Shown here in pieces: positions 20,650 to 30,160 of a stretch of 64,000 bases of DNA. The stretch comes from Prochlorococcus sp. AG-388-A01 (GTDB lineage: Bacteria > Cyanobacteriota > Cyanobacteriia > PCC-6307 > Cyanobiaceae). Numbering within the stretch: the stretch's first letter is position 1; the number at the start of each line of letters is the position of its first letter. The translations under genes and the position numbers were made by a program. The notes under the pieces are model-generated. The model was not told where the DNA came from, made no database searches, and was given only the letters and a program-made list of their open reading frames with translations. The stretch is from the NCBI GenBank assembly GCA_003279945.1, contig QCGK01000004.1, forward strand, positions 46,889-110,888. Direction: 5' to 3'.

Positions 20650-21441
20650 ATGATTGATTTAAAAGAAATCTTAATAAATTCAAACTACAAAAAAGAAACT
20701 GAGGAATTAATAAATATTGCTAACTTAGCACACAAGCACTGGGAAATTTATTGGACTGGATTTAATTCGACCTATATATGCGAGGAGATTTTAAAAGATT
20801 TTGAAAATTTAAATGATTTCAGATTTTTTGTTTATGGAGGATTTTCCTCTTCTCAAAGATCAAGAATAGCTTGCTTTAGAAGAGATAACATGCCTGAGGA
20901 GGATGCGCTAAAAAGCAATTTTCCAGCTCGAGGGATAAAAATTAATGGCAATTTTTTATTTGATAATGCTACACAAGACGACTTTGGAGCCCTCTTAATT
21001 GAACATGGGGCAAATAAAAAAGACTTAGGAGATATATGGACTATTGGCGATAGGGGGGCACAAGGGATAATCGATAATTTAAATGTTGATTATCTAAATG
21101 AAAAGTTTTTTTATTTGAGAGACGTAAAAGTAAAAATTAATATAGTGGGTTTAGATGAATTACAAATACCTACTGGGAGATCAAAAAAACTTATTAACAC
21201 AGTAGAAGCCTCAACAAGATTAGACGCTATAGCTTCAGCAGGTTTCAGCCTTTCACGAACCAAAATTACTGAAAGGATAGAAAATGGAATGCTCAGATTA
21301 AATGGAAGCAAAGTTAATAAGCCAACTATTAATCTGAAAATTGGCGACAAACTACAACTTGAAAATAAAGGATTTATCGAAATTCTAAATTTAGAAATCA
21401 CCAAAAGGGAAAGATGGAAAGTTAAATTACTTAGAAAATGA
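20650..21441 (+). CDS. YlmH-like S4-domain RNA-binding protein
   Basis: The 263 residues resemble YlmH, called photosystem II S4-domain protein in cyanobacteria. An N-terminal domain contains FFVYGGFSSSQRSRIACF and GDIWTIGDRGAQG, and a C-terminal S4 domain (about 185-245) contains RLDAIASAGFSLSRTKIT. S4 domains bind structured RNA. In Bacillus YlmH acts in ribosome quality control; the role here is inferred. It starts directly after the preceding gene's stop. Confidence 0.85.
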   Translation: MIDLKEILINSNYKKETEELINIANLAHKHWEIYWTGFNSTYICEEILKDFENLNDFRFFVYGGFSSSQRSRIACFRRDNMPEEDALKSNFPARGIKINGNFLFDNATQDDFGALLIEHGANKKDLGDIWTIGDRGAQGIIDNLNVDYLNEKFFYLRDVKVKINIVGLDELQIPTGRSKKLINTVEASTRLDAIASAGFSLSRTKITERIENGMLRLNGSKVNKPTINLKIGDKLQLENKGFIEILNLEITKRERWKVKLLRK

Positions 21442-21490
21442 AACTCAACCTGCTATTTTCTTATAAGGGGGATTAAAAATTCTCCAATTT

Positions 21491-21562
21491 GGGCGATTAG
21501 CTCAGTGGTAGAGCACTACCTCGACACGGTAGTGGCCACTGGTTCGAATCCAGTATCGCCCA
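21491..21562 (+). tRNA. tRNA-Val (GAC)
   Basis: A complete 72-base cloverleaf: acceptor stem GGGCGAT/ATCGCCC, D-stem GCTC/GAGC, anticodon stem CTACC/GGTAG with loop TCGACAC, and T-arm CTGG TTCGAATC CAG. The anticodon is GAC. The CCA end is not encoded, and the discriminator is A. The base before the anticodon is C rather than the near-universal U33. Confidence 0.95.
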
Positions 21563-21629
21563 TCAAGAATTTAAAAAGCCTGGGTTATATCCACAGAAAA
21601 TAATTTCATTTTTTAAATTATTAATAAAG

Positions 21630-22247
21630 ATGAAACTTAACCAAATAATTAATCTTCATAAAGGGCTCACTGCATTTGTAGTCGTGGGACTTATGATTTT
21701 TTTTGATAATTTTACAATCGCTCCATACGTTTATTTAGCTCTACATGGTACTTATGGATTACTTTGGCTACTCAAAGAAAAGATATTTCCGGATCCCTAT
21801 TTTAAAGAAAAAATCAATTTTTTAACTTCAATTACTGGTTTTATTTTCCTTGGAAGTTACTGGATAGCTCCCTATATTCTTATCTCATCTCAGAAATCTG
21901 TTCCAAATATCGTAATAGCTGCATCAGTATCTATAAATATAATTGGTGTGTTTTTACACTTTGCTAGCGATGCCCAAAAATATTTTTCTCTTAAATTAAA
22001 AAAAGATCTAATTAATGAAGGTTTTTTCGAAAATATAAGGAATACAAATTATCTAGGAGAAATACTGATTTATCTATCATTCGCCATCCTTTCAATGAGT
22101 TTTGTTCCATTCGTGATTCTTGCCATATTTTTCTTTATGGTTTTTCTACCAAGAATGATAAAAAAAGATAAATCGCTCACAAAATATGATTCATTCGAAG
22201 AATACAAGAAAAAAACTGGTCTTATTTTACCTAAATTAAATGCTTGA
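21630..22247 (+). CDS. Membrane protein, isoprenylcysteine methyltransferase/steroid-reductase-like fold
   Basis: The 205 residues contain about five membrane helices. The C-terminal part (RNTNYLGEILIY, then FLPRMIKKDKSL and YDSFEEYKKKTG) follows the pattern of DUF1295 and isoprenylcysteine methyltransferase-like membrane enzymes. The substrate is unknown. Its last 8 bases overlap the start of the next gene, so they are probably translated together. Confidence 0.7.
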   Translation: MKLNQIINLHKGLTAFVVVGLMIFFDNFTIAPYVYLALHGTYGLLWLLKEKIFPDPYFKEKINFLTSITGFIFLGSYWIAPYILISSQKSVPNIVIAASVSINIIGVFLHFASDAQKYFSLKLKKDLINEGFFENIRNTNYLGEILIYLSFAILSMSFVPFVILAIFFFMVFLPRMIKKDKSLTKYDSFEEYKKKTGLILPKLNA

Positions 22248-22791
22248 AAACAACTTACCAAGTTGGAGGCAAGATTTAAGGTCCTCTAGAGAAAAAGAGG
22301 CTAAATTACCTTCTAATAGGTGGATTCAGCTTGCAACAGTTAGCGAAAAAAATCAGCCGAGATTAAGAACAGTTGTTTTCAGAGGATGGCATAAAGATAG
22401 TTCAATGATAATTTTTACAGATAGAAGGAGTGAAAAAATTGAGCATTTAAAATCTAATCCTAATGCAGAAATATTATGGTTTTTTTCGAAAACCAAATCA
22501 CAATTTAGATTCAAAGGAAAACTAAGTGAATTAAATGATAACAAAAATTATTGGGATAAATTATCTGAAAAATCAAAATCTTCTTGGTTTTGGGGATCTC
22601 CTGGAGAGAAAATAAACCCAAAAGTCTCATCTGCTGATGAAATATTATCCAATCTACCCAAGTCAGATAATTTTGTAGTTCTAAATTTTGAAATCGATTC
22701 AGTAGATCTTCTTAAATTAGAACGGCCTATTCATAAAAGATATCTATGGGAAAAAATTAAGAAATGGGAAAAAACAGAAGTTAATCCTTAA
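22240..22791 (+). CDS. Pyridoxamine-5'-phosphate oxidase family flavoprotein
   Basis: The 183 residues match the FMN-binding split-barrel family: WIQLATVSEKNQPRLRTVVFRG, then IIFTDRRSEKIEHL and the barrel strand AEILWFFSKT. The C-terminal part ends with a Trp-rich helix. True PdxH is longer at the C-terminus, so the substrate may be another small molecule or cofactor. It overlaps the upstream membrane-protein gene. Confidence 0.8.
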   Translation: MLENNLPSWRQDLRSSREKEAKLPSNRWIQLATVSEKNQPRLRTVVFRGWHKDSSMIIFTDRRSEKIEHLKSNPNAEILWFFSKTKSQFRFKGKLSELNDNKNYWDKLSEKSKSSWFWGSPGEKINPKVSSADEILSNLPKSDNFVVLNFEIDSVDLLKLERPIHKRYLWEKIKKWEKTEVNP

Positions 22792-22866
22792 ATATTTCTA
22801 AATTGTATAGTTAGGTTGAAAAATATATTATGATCGGTCAGTTTTAAATATAGAAGTATTATTCAT

Positions 22867-23040
22867 ATGAATTTCTCAGAAATTCCAGAAAACCCTTTTA
22901 TTTTTTTATCTTGGGTGACTGCTATTGGATTGTTTATAAGTCTTTCTGAAGCAACAATTAGGATAAAACTTGAGAAGAGAAACAGTTATCGAAAAAGGTT
23001 AGAACTGATTAATAGCCTTTATCCTAAAAAATTAGCTTGA
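22867..23040 (+). CDS. Small single-helix membrane protein (57 aa)
   Basis: ATG 22867 opens a 57-residue ORF with one hydrophobic helix (about residues 10-27, IFLSWVTAIGLFISL) and a basic C-terminal half rich in Arg and Lys. No family is recognised. Its last 9 bases overlap the 3' end of the convergent DoxX gene. Codon use matches neighbours. Confidence 0.6.
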   Translation: MNFSEIPENPFIFLSWVTAIGLFISLSEATIRIKLEKRNSYRKRLELINSLYPKKLA

Positions 23041-23631
23041 AGTATCTGAAAGTATGTTTGCTTGAAGAAATTGAAATAAACCACCTTTACTTGTTTCTTC
23101 TTTCATTTCAGTTTCCTTGGAAGTTCTTAATTTTGTCGAGGATATAGTTTCTTCTTCTTCTTCAGATTTCAAAATTCTAATGATAACTTCATCTAAAGAA
23201 AAATCTCCAGGACCTGTTAAGGCAATTGAAGTGGCTGAAGCGAAATACAAAAGTAAAAGCTCCAGTAAGAAAATATTAAAACCTGAAGTAACAAGTGCGT
23301 GATATATAGCAACAGAAATTGTTCCAACAATAGCCAAAGCTCCGAATCTTGTAGCTAAGCCGATTATTAGTAACCAGCTACCACCTATCTCTGAGAATGC
23401 CGCTATATATGATAAAAATATTGGGAATGGAAGATGTAATGGTCTTACGAAAGCATCAGCAAAATTTTCTATATTTGCTAATTTCTCATAACCGTGATGA
23501 ATAAGAACAGTTCCAGTTATAACCCTAAGAATTAATAAAGCAGTATCTTTGCTAAACGACTTGGTAAGAATTGTTGAAAGCACTATAAAAAAATTTATCC
23601 TTAAGTAAAAATAACTAGTCACAATATCCAT
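23032..23631 (-). CDS. DoxX-family membrane protein
   Basis: The 199 residues have four membrane helices with the DoxX signature LRVITGTVLIHHGYEKL at the first helix, AAFSEIGGSWLLIIGL in the middle and the usual GPGDFSLDEV near the end. A charged, Glu-rich cytoplasmic tail of about 45 residues is longer than usual. DoxX proteins are linked to redox and sulfur metabolism, but the function here is not known. Confidence 0.8.
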   Translation of the reverse strand: MDIVTSYFYLRINFFIVLSTILTKSFSKDTALLILRVITGTVLIHHGYEKLANIENFADAFVRPLHLPFPIFLSYIAAFSEIGGSWLLIIGLATRFGALAIVGTISVAIYHALVTSGFNIFLLELLLLYFASATSIALTGPGDFSLDEVIIRILKSEEEEETISSTKLRTSKETEMKEETSKGGLFQFLQANILSDTSS

Positions 23632-23727
23632 CGTGGATTAAACAGCAAAAATCGTACCTAATTAAGTATTTATACTTACTTATCTAAAAGGTTCTTTTTC
23701 TGATTAGGAATTCAACTAAGTAAAAAA

Positions 23728-24876
23728 TTATTTTTTTGAATAATTTTCTAATATTCTCTTATTGATTTTCGGAATATTTTCTTTAAATTTAAAAAATCCT
23801 TTTTTGGCAAATTTCCAAGCAAATAAATCTTCATCCCTCACAAGATTAAAAATTTTTTTATGGTGTAAATTTTTAAATTCAGTTATGAAATCGTAATTTT
23901 CTCCCACTCCAGGATAAATAATGTCTATTTCGTTAGTATTTTTAAAATTAATTTCCAGTGAATATGGATCAATCTGTTCAACATTATCAAATCGCTCTAC
24001 AAATTCAGAGATCAAATCATTTTTAAATTTCAAAACAGATTCAGACAATTTAATTTGTCTTTGTTCATTTTTTAAAAGGATAACAAATACTTTTTTATAG
24101 CTTGGAAGTAAATTTTTAAGGGTTGCAAGGTGCAGATCATTTTCAAACATAATTAGATTCTCTGATTTAGGATCCATATCATTTTTATAAATCTCATCTT
24201 CTAATGGTATTAGATTAGATTCTTCAAGAAAAATTTGTTGATTACTTATTTTTTCTGAATTAAATCTATTATTTGAAAATTTTCTGAGGTTTGATGATGA
24301 AAAAAGATATTGCTTTCCCTTCGTTTGCAATCCTCCGACCCATCTCCAGCTAAGAAGATTAGATGCAGCATCACCATCAAAAAGATATTTAAAGAAAAAC
24401 TTTGCTCCCAATTGCCATGGGAGGCCTAAATTAAATATCCAAGTACTCGCAAACCACATTCTTGTATGGTTATGCAAATAATTGTACTGCTTTAATTCAT
24501 GGACCCAAGAATTAAAAAAATCTATTTCTGTATTGCCATTAATTGCGCTTTCATATAGCTCATAATCAAAATCGAGATTGTTTTCTGAAATAAAATTTAG
24601 CCAAACTTTAGGTCTATTTTCCATCCACCCTTTCCAGTAAACTCTCCAAAATATTTCTTCAACAAATTTAGTTGAATTTTTGACTTTGTACTTACTTTTA
24701 ATATCATGAATCAGATCATATTCCGATAATATTCTATGAGTAATGAAAGGTGATAATTTTGAAACTGAACTTTCGTTATTTGGCCCAAAATCAAAATTTC
24801 TTAATTTTGCATAATCATTAATTTTGTATTTCGCAAAATTTTCCCAGGTATTTTGAGCTTTTAATAAAAATGACAT
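23728..24876 (-). CDS. Cryptochrome/photolyase-like protein with permuted domain order
   Basis: Residues about 35-210 match the FAD-binding helical domain of photolyases: SKLSPFITHRILS, IFWRVYWKGWM, HNHTRMWFASTWI and the DGDAASNLLSWRWVGG cofactor segment. Normal photolyases carry an alpha/beta domain before this one. Here the protein starts only about 35 residues upstream, while the C-terminal 150 residues look like that domain moved to the end (LIMFENDLHLATLKNL resembles the family opening WFRNDLRL). FAD binding is likely. DNA repair or signalling cannot be decided. Confidence 0.75.
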   Translation of the reverse strand: MSFLLKAQNTWENFAKYKINDYAKLRNFDFGPNNESSVSKLSPFITHRILSEYDLIHDIKSKYKVKNSTKFVEEIFWRVYWKGWMENRPKVWLNFISENNLDFDYELYESAINGNTEIDFFNSWVHELKQYNYLHNHTRMWFASTWIFNLGLPWQLGAKFFFKYLFDGDAASNLLSWRWVGGLQTKGKQYLFSSSNLRKFSNNRFNSEKISNQQIFLEESNLIPLEDEIYKNDMDPKSENLIMFENDLHLATLKNLLPSYKKVFVILLKNEQRQIKLSESVLKFKNDLISEFVERFDNVEQIDPYSLEINFKNTNEIDIIYPGVGENYDFITEFKNLHHKKIFNLVRDEDLFAWKFAKKGFFKFKENIPKINKRILENYSKK

Positions 24877-25150
24877 TTTCTCATAACTTTAAAAAATTTT
24901 TTTTTAAGAGATAGAAATTTCAAAAATTTGCCTGCAAATTAATCCTTAAAATTTTCAATTGCACTTTAAGTAAATTTGTTTGATTGAAGTATTTAATTTA
25001 AACTCTTAATCCGTACATTTTATACTCTTAAATCGCTCTCTGCGTAGGAGGATACTAATGGTCAATTACTTTTTAAATCTTGTTTTAATTTTCAAATCTT
25101 TATTTAAATGATTTTTTCTAAAAGATTTTTAAAAACTTATCAAAATTATT

Positions 25151-25900
25151 ATGAATAATTTATTAGTGAGAGATGTTAAGTATCTTGATGAACAATACAG
25201 AATAGGTGATGGCATAATTTCGAATGATGCATTTAAGCAACTTGAAAAGCTCTTTATTCCTGTTGATCCAGAACCTGACTACTTTAATCAAAAAAATTAT
25301 AAACTTTTGCCAACATTAGCTAAAGAAAACTATAAAGAATTTTTGGAAAGTTTATTAACAAAAACAAGATTAAGCATTCAACCAAAAATTGATGGCTGTG
25401 CTATTGCAATTAGATATATAGATGGCAATTTTAATAAAGCTATTACAAAAAAAGGATTTGATGTCTCAAGCAAAATTAAACAAATTAAAAATGTCCCCGA
25501 TAGTATTCCTATCAAACGAGATTTTCAAGTTAGAGGTGAACTATACGCTACAAACCAAGTTGCCGGAATTTCCCAAAGAATTACAAGAAAATACCTCAAT
25601 GATAAGAAAGGGATTGGAGAAAGTCTCAACTTTTGCTGTTTCCAAATACTTAATGGAAGACTTAATCAATACGAAACCCTTAATTATCTTAAAAAATGTG
25701 GCTTCAGCACCCCTGACAGTTACTTCACAAATAATACAAGCGAAATCCAAATATATAAAAAAAATTGGTTAGAGAGAAAAATATTTGCGAACTATCCAAC
25801 TAATGGGATAGTTATTAAAATAAATAGTAGGAAATTACAGTTACTTAGAGAGAAAAATTTATTTCAAAATAACGAATGGCAGTATGCAATTGAAAAATAA
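25151..25900 (+). CDS. NAD-dependent DNA-ligase-like adenylation-domain protein
   Basis: The 249 residues match the first third of LigA. A short helical region comes first (YRIGDGIISNDAFKQLEKLF, like domain Ia). The adenylation domain follows with the nucleotidyl Lys in QPKIDGCAIAIRY, motif III-like QVRGELY and the motif IV/V-like TNGIVIKINSRKLQ. The OB fold, zinc finger, helix-hairpin-helix and BRCT parts are all missing and the ORF ends cleanly. It may adenylate something or act in a repair complex; sealing on its own seems unlikely. Confidence 0.75.
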   Translation: MNNLLVRDVKYLDEQYRIGDGIISNDAFKQLEKLFIPVDPEPDYFNQKNYKLLPTLAKENYKEFLESLLTKTRLSIQPKIDGCAIAIRYIDGNFNKAITKKGFDVSSKIKQIKNVPDSIPIKRDFQVRGELYATNQVAGISQRITRKYLNDKKGIGESLNFCCFQILNGRLNQYETLNYLKKCGFSTPDSYFTNNTSEIQIYKKNWLERKIFANYPTNGIVIKINSRKLQLLREKNLFQNNEWQYAIEK

Positions 25901-26007
25901 TATGAAATAGTACCTTCAAAAAAAGCTCACGATACTGACTTCCAGTATTTACAGTAGTAAGTAATTAAATTTTGTTTAAATTCCAAAGCAATCTGCAGGA
26001 TTACTAA

Positions 26008-26937
26008 ATGACTGCCACTATTTCAAGACCTAAAATCTCTAACTGGGGAACATCTAATATTCCAAACCTTACAGGCAAAACAGCCCTAATTACTGGTGCG
26101 AATAGTGGTCTTGGATACTACACTGCAAAGGCCTTAGCCGAAAAAAATGCTCATGTTGTTATAGCTTGTAGATCGTTTGAAAAAGCAAATCAAACCATCA
26201 TAAAACTTAAAGGTCTTAATCCTGAAGGAATATTTACACCTTTAGAATTAGATTTGTCAGATTTAAAAAATATTGTTGAAGTTCAGTCCAAAATTTTTGA
26301 TAATTTTGAAAACTTGGATTTACTAATCAATAATGCAGGCATTATGCATCCGCCTAAAACTCTTAGTGCCCAGGGATATGAAATACAATTTGCAGTTAAT
26401 CATCTAGCTCACATGCTTTTGACCCTAAAGCTACTTCCAATTATTGAACAAAAAGAAGAATCTAGAGTAGTGACGGTTACTTCCGGAGCACAATTTTTTG
26501 GCAAAGTTGGTTGGAAAAATCTGAAAGCCGAGAACTATTACAACAAATGGGAATCTTACTCCAATAGCAAATTGGCAAATGTAATGTTTGCTTTGGAACT
26601 AAATGAGAACTTAAAGCACAAAAATATACTTTCTTTAGCTGCTCACCCAGGAATTGCAAAAACAAATCTCTTTACTGCTCAAAAACCTAACCCTAGTCCA
26701 ATAGAAACATTCTCCTTGGAATTATTTAGCCCTATTTTTCAAACTGCTGAGATGGGTGCTCTACCTCAACTTTTTGCAGCTACTTCACCAGACGCAAGAG
26801 GAGGTGATCATTATGGTCCTAGATTTAATTTCAGAGGTCATCCAAAACTATCCACTACTTCTCCTTACGCTATGAATAAAAAAGAAAGAAAAAATTTATG
26901 GGAAAAAAGCCTTGAACTACTTGGTAAATTCTTATAA
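26008..26937 (+). CDS. Short-chain dehydrogenase/reductase, POR/retinol-dehydrogenase-like
   Basis: The 309 residues contain the NAD(P) motif TGANSGLGYYTAKAL, NNAGIMHP, the catalytic Ser in TVTSGAQ and the YSNSKLAN catalytic Tyr-Lys pair. Overall similarity is to the light-dependent protochlorophyllide reductase/retinol dehydrogenase branch, but the POR-specific Cys residues are not evident, so another carbonyl substrate is likely. It is convergent with the next gene, overlapping by 6 bases. Confidence 0.85.
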   Translation: MTATISRPKISNWGTSNIPNLTGKTALITGANSGLGYYTAKALAEKNAHVVIACRSFEKANQTIIKLKGLNPEGIFTPLELDLSDLKNIVEVQSKIFDNFENLDLLINNAGIMHPPKTLSAQGYEIQFAVNHLAHMLLTLKLLPIIEQKEESRVVTVTSGAQFFGKVGWKNLKAENYYNKWESYSNSKLANVMFALELNENLKHKNILSLAAHPGIAKTNLFTAQKPNPSPIETFSLELFSPIFQTAEMGALPQLFAATSPDARGGDHYGPRFNFRGHPKLSTTSPYAMNKKERKNLWEKSLELLGKFL

Positions 26938-27198
26938 ATTTTCCATTTTTACTAACTTTAGAAAATACTTCAAGATATGTAATTCACTCTCTGAGAGTTT
27001 CATGAATTCTGTTAAAGCATCATAATTTTTTCCATCAATTTTTTTTGACAATTGAATAAAACTATCATGGTTTTCATTAACAAAGCGCTCAGCGATCTGA
27101 GACGGAGTTAAACCCTGTTCTATTAACTCACCTGGAGCATTTTTCTCCCACTTTTCATAAAACCAAGAGAACCAATATTTTGCAGTATTATCTTCCAT
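26932..27198 (-). CDS. Conserved small hypothetical protein, paralogue of 37691-38008
   Basis: The 88-residue soluble, acidic protein has no recognised domain. It shares a pattern with the protein at 37691-38008: an N-terminal W-F-x-W motif, a middle (S/T)PxxxAExF-like segment and a C-terminal LxxFxKLxExExHxxxxxxK segment. The two are therefore members of one picocyanobacterial family. Confidence 0.65.
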   Translation of the reverse strand: MEDNTAKYWFSWFYEKWEKNAPGELIEQGLTPSQIAERFVNENHDSFIQLSKKIDGKNYDALTEFMKLSESELHILKYFLKLVKMENL

Positions 27199-27298
27199 TA
27201 ATTAACTTTTCTTTGTTGAATACTATAAATTCTGACGAAAGATCTCATGATTGAATTAACCCTTAAACACAATTAATATAAATACAATTATAAATTTA

Positions 27299-28729
27299 AT
27301 GATAGATAATCATTCAAGTAAAAGAAATATTAATCTTGTAATTGGATTAGGTAAATCTGGATTTTGGGCTGCCAAGTATTTGAGAAGCATCAATAAGAGA
27401 GTAGTTGTTTGGGAAAGTAAAGATGGGATAGAATTTTCAGAAAGAAAAACAGAATTAGAAGAGCTTAATATACTAGTTTCTCTGAAAAAAGAATTTGTAT
27501 TTGAAGAAATTCAACCTTTTTTGAAAGAGATCGAATCTGTTGTTGTAAGTCCATCAATACCTTATGACCATATAACTATTATTGAATTAAAAAAAAATGG
27601 AATTAAAGTAATTGGAGAAATTAATGTTGCATGGGAAATTTTAAAAGACACAAATTGGATAGGTATTACTGGCACTAATGGCAAGACTACTGTTACTCAT
27701 CTACTAAGCCATATACTCTGCGATAATGGATTATATGCTCCTTTTGCTGGAAATATTGGTACACCTTTATGTAAATATGCTCACTCCAAAAAACATGAAA
27801 AAATTGATTGTGTTGTAGCTGAATTAAGCAGTTATCAAATAGAAATATCTCCAGAAGTAAAACCTAATATTGGAATATGGACAACCTTCACAGAAGATCA
27901 TCTTGAAAGACATAAAACACTTGAAAACTATTTCAACATAAAAAAAAGTTTGCTAGAAAAATCTGATTTTAGAATTTATAATTTTGACGATAAAAACCTA
28001 AGAAATCACTACAGTTCGCTATCAAGAGGGGTTTGGATAACAACTAGTTTCGATAAATCAAATTTTATTCAATGCGATTATTGGATAGATGATCAAGCAT
28101 ACATTTTTGAGAGAGGAAAAAAATTATTCAAACTTGAACAATTTTCTTTAAAAGGAATGTATAATCTTCAAAATCTTTTATTGGTAATTGCAGCAGCAAG
28201 AAAAGTTGGATTATCTGGAAAGAAGATTAAAGATTCTTTATCTAATTACAAACAATTGCCCCATAGAATGGAAACAATTTATAAAAATAATGATCTGGAG
28301 ATAATTAATGATAGTAAAGCTACAAATTTTGACTCATCTATTGCAGGATTAAGTTCAATTGAAGGTCAAATAATAATCATTGCTGGGGGCAGATTAAAAG
28401 GCAATGAATATAGTGAGTGGATAAAAGTTTTAAAGAAAAAAGTTAAATGTGTTTTCCTTTTTGGAGAAAGCTCAAAAGTCCTAAAAATGGCGCTTATTAA
28501 TGAAGGATTTAAAAAAAATATTTTTGAATTTTCAGAACTAAAAGAGCTTTTAAATTTTGTTTTTGATTATTTACAAAATAATAGGGTTGGAACATTATTA
28601 TTCTCACCTTCATGCTCTAGTTTTGATCAATTTAAAAATTATGAAGAGCGTGGAGATTATTTCAAGAAACTAATAAGTGAAAAATTAAAGGTTAATAAAT
28701 CCATTTTTTGTTCAAGTATCATTTCGTAA
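27299..28729 (+). CDS. murD: UDP-N-acetylmuramoylalanine-D-glutamate ligase
   Basis: MurD adds D-glutamate to the peptidoglycan precursor. The 476 residues contain the N-terminal Rossmann start [13 protein letters not shown], the ATP loop [15 protein letters not shown], the ELSSYQIE segment, TEDHLERH and [11 protein letters not shown], all Mur ligase motifs. It stands alone in the plus direction with a 100-base leader. Confidence 0.96.
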   Translation: MIDNHSSKRNINLVIGLGKSGFWAAKYLRSINKRVVVWESKDGIEFSERKTELEELNILVSLKKEFVFEEIQPFLKEIESVVVSPSIPYDHITIIELKKNGIKVIGEINVAWEILKDTNWIGITGTNGKTTVTHLLSHILCDNGLYAPFAGNIGTPLCKYAHSKKHEKIDCVVAELSSYQIEISPEVKPNIGIWTTFTEDHLERHKTLENYFNIKKSLLEKSDFRIYNFDDKNLRNHYSSLSRGVWITTSFDKSNFIQCDYWIDDQAYIFERGKKLFKLEQFSLKGMYNLQNLLLVIAAARKVGLSGKKIKDSLSNYKQLPHRMETIYKNNDLEIINDSKATNFDSSIAGLSSIEGQIIIIAGGRLKGNEYSEWIKVLKKKVKCVFLFGESSKVLKMALINEGFKKNIFEFSELKELLNFVFDYLQNNRVGTLLFSPSCSSFDQFKNYEERGDYFKKLISEKLKVNKSIFCSSIIS

Positions 28730-28815
28730 TTTTCAGGTCGGTCATCACAACCGTCTCCCCACTAGCAAATATTCACTTAATTAGTTAGATTCTGACTATA
28801 AATTAATTCCTAGCA

Positions 28816-29130
28816 ATGAGTGAATCTAACAATTTACCTCAAGCAATAAGTCATAAAAAATTAAGTTACTTGATGCTTAAGGCACAAAAGGATTCTCATT
28901 TTTCTGATGAATTCGCAGAAATAGAAAGCCCCGAAAAAAGAGAATTTGAAGAGTTAATAAACAATTGGGAAGCTTCAACTAAGAAAGTAGTTAATGAGTT
29001 ATCAAAAAGAAAAGAGAATTTATTAAAAGATAAATCACCAAATTCTTTAATTGCTCTTGGTGCTATGGAAGTTCACCTTAATATGGCTTTGCAAGCCTTA
29101 AATGCATTTAATAAAGGAGTTGATGGTTAA
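28816..29130 (+). CDS. Conserved picocyanobacterial hypothetical protein
   Basis: The 104-residue, highly charged soluble protein is predicted to be mostly helical (for example FEELINNWEASTKKVVNEL) and ends with a less polar helix, ALGAMEVHLNMALQAL. No family is recognised. It is followed by the convergent pirin gene 14 bases away. Confidence 0.65.
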   Translation: MSESNNLPQAISHKKLSYLMLKAQKDSHFSDEFAEIESPEKREFEELINNWEASTKKVVNELSKRKENLLKDKSPNSLIALGAMEVHLNMALQALNAFNKGVDG

Positions 29131-29144
29131 AAGTAACAGATAAA

Positions 29145-29876
29145 CTATAAGGAAGGCATTGAAAATAAGAGAAAATCTAGGTCTTTTTCAGTATCTATAA
29201 AGACATCATCATAATCATAAACTTCAAAACCCAAGCCATCTCCAGATTCGAGACATACATTTGAATTAGAGTCTTTTCCTTTTAATAAAAGATTACCTTC
29301 TATTATTTGTATCCAATTATATTTATGGATTTTTAATGGCAATTTTTTTTCTTTAATAGGTTTATATTTACAACGCCATAAAGAGATATCTTGATTTATT
29401 AAAAGTTTATTTTTACCATCTAAGTAATCAATAATGATATTCTCTCCTATGCCAATTTTAAATGATGTTTGCTTATAGTCAGGATTAAGATTACTTTTTT
29501 TAGGGTAAATCCAAATCTGAAATAACTTACAAGGTTTATTCTCTTCATTTTTCTCACTATGAGTAATCCCAGTACCAGCTGACATAACTTGAACTTCATT
29601 TTCATAAATTTTTCCTGAATTATTTAATGAGTCCCGATGAGTAATTGCACCTTTTGTTACAACAGTAATTATCTCCATGTCGGAATGAGAATGCATATTA
29701 AAGCCAGAATTTGGAGAAATAATATCTTCATTTATGACTCTAATATTCCCAAAATTATCCCATTTTGGATCCCTATGCTCTGCAAAAGAAAATGAATGCA
29801 TTGAATGCAGCCAATCTCTTCTTGATAAAAATCTATCATCTGATTTTCTTAATTTAATAATATTAAAAACCATCAA
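29145..29876 (-). CDS. Pirin-family bicupin protein
   Basis: The 243 residues show the pirin/YhaK pattern: SFSFAEHRDPKWDNFGNIRV, then the metal-binding HSHSDMEIITVV and a second weaker cupin after residue 150. Pirins bind iron, and some are quercetin dioxygenases. The physiological role here is unknown. Met codons at 29876 and 29873 are both possible starts. Confidence 0.85.
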   Translation of the reverse strand: MMVFNIIKLRKSDDRFLSRRDWLHSMHSFSFAEHRDPKWDNFGNIRVINEDIISPNSGFNMHSHSDMEIITVVTKGAITHRDSLNNSGKIYENEVQVMSAGTGITHSEKNEENKPCKLFQIWIYPKKSNLNPDYKQTSFKIGIGENIIIDYLDGKNKLLINQDISLWRCKYKPIKEKKLPLKIHKYNWIQIIEGNLLLKGKDSNSNVCLESGDGLGFEVYDYDDVFIDTEKDLDFLLFSMPSL

Positions 29877-29966
29877 AATTAAATAGAATAAAAAAATTCT
29901 AAATAATTAGAAAAATATTTGTAAAATTTTTTGATAAATTATTCCTAAAAAAAACAAATATCAAAT

Positions 29967-30095
29967 TTAAAAATTTATTTTTCTCTGAGCTTTAGTAGCC
30001 TTTATCAATATTTTTTTTGCTTCATCTCTTGTAAGGCATTTTTCTGCTTTTACATTTAAGTTTTTAAGTTTTTGCAGTTGCTTTGTGTTACCCAT
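29967..30095 (-). CDS. Small basic protein (42 aa)
   Basis: ATG 30095 opens a 42-residue Lys-rich ORF with one Cys (AEKCLTRDEAKKIL). Codon use is typical of the genome and the frame is clean between genes. No family is recognised and expression is unproven. Confidence 0.5.
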   Translation of the reverse strand: MGNTKQLQKLKNLNVKAEKCLTRDEAKKILIKATKAQRKINF

Positions 30096-30160
30096 GATTT
30101 AACCCGTCCTTAAATTCATTTTAACATAAATTTAAATTAATTGCCTCATAAACCCTGGCA

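Noticed and set aside
25422..25772. 116-residue ORF in a second frame of the ligase-like gene
   Set aside because: Lies wholly within the ligase-like frame, which carries the nucleotidyltransferase motifs; no independent support.
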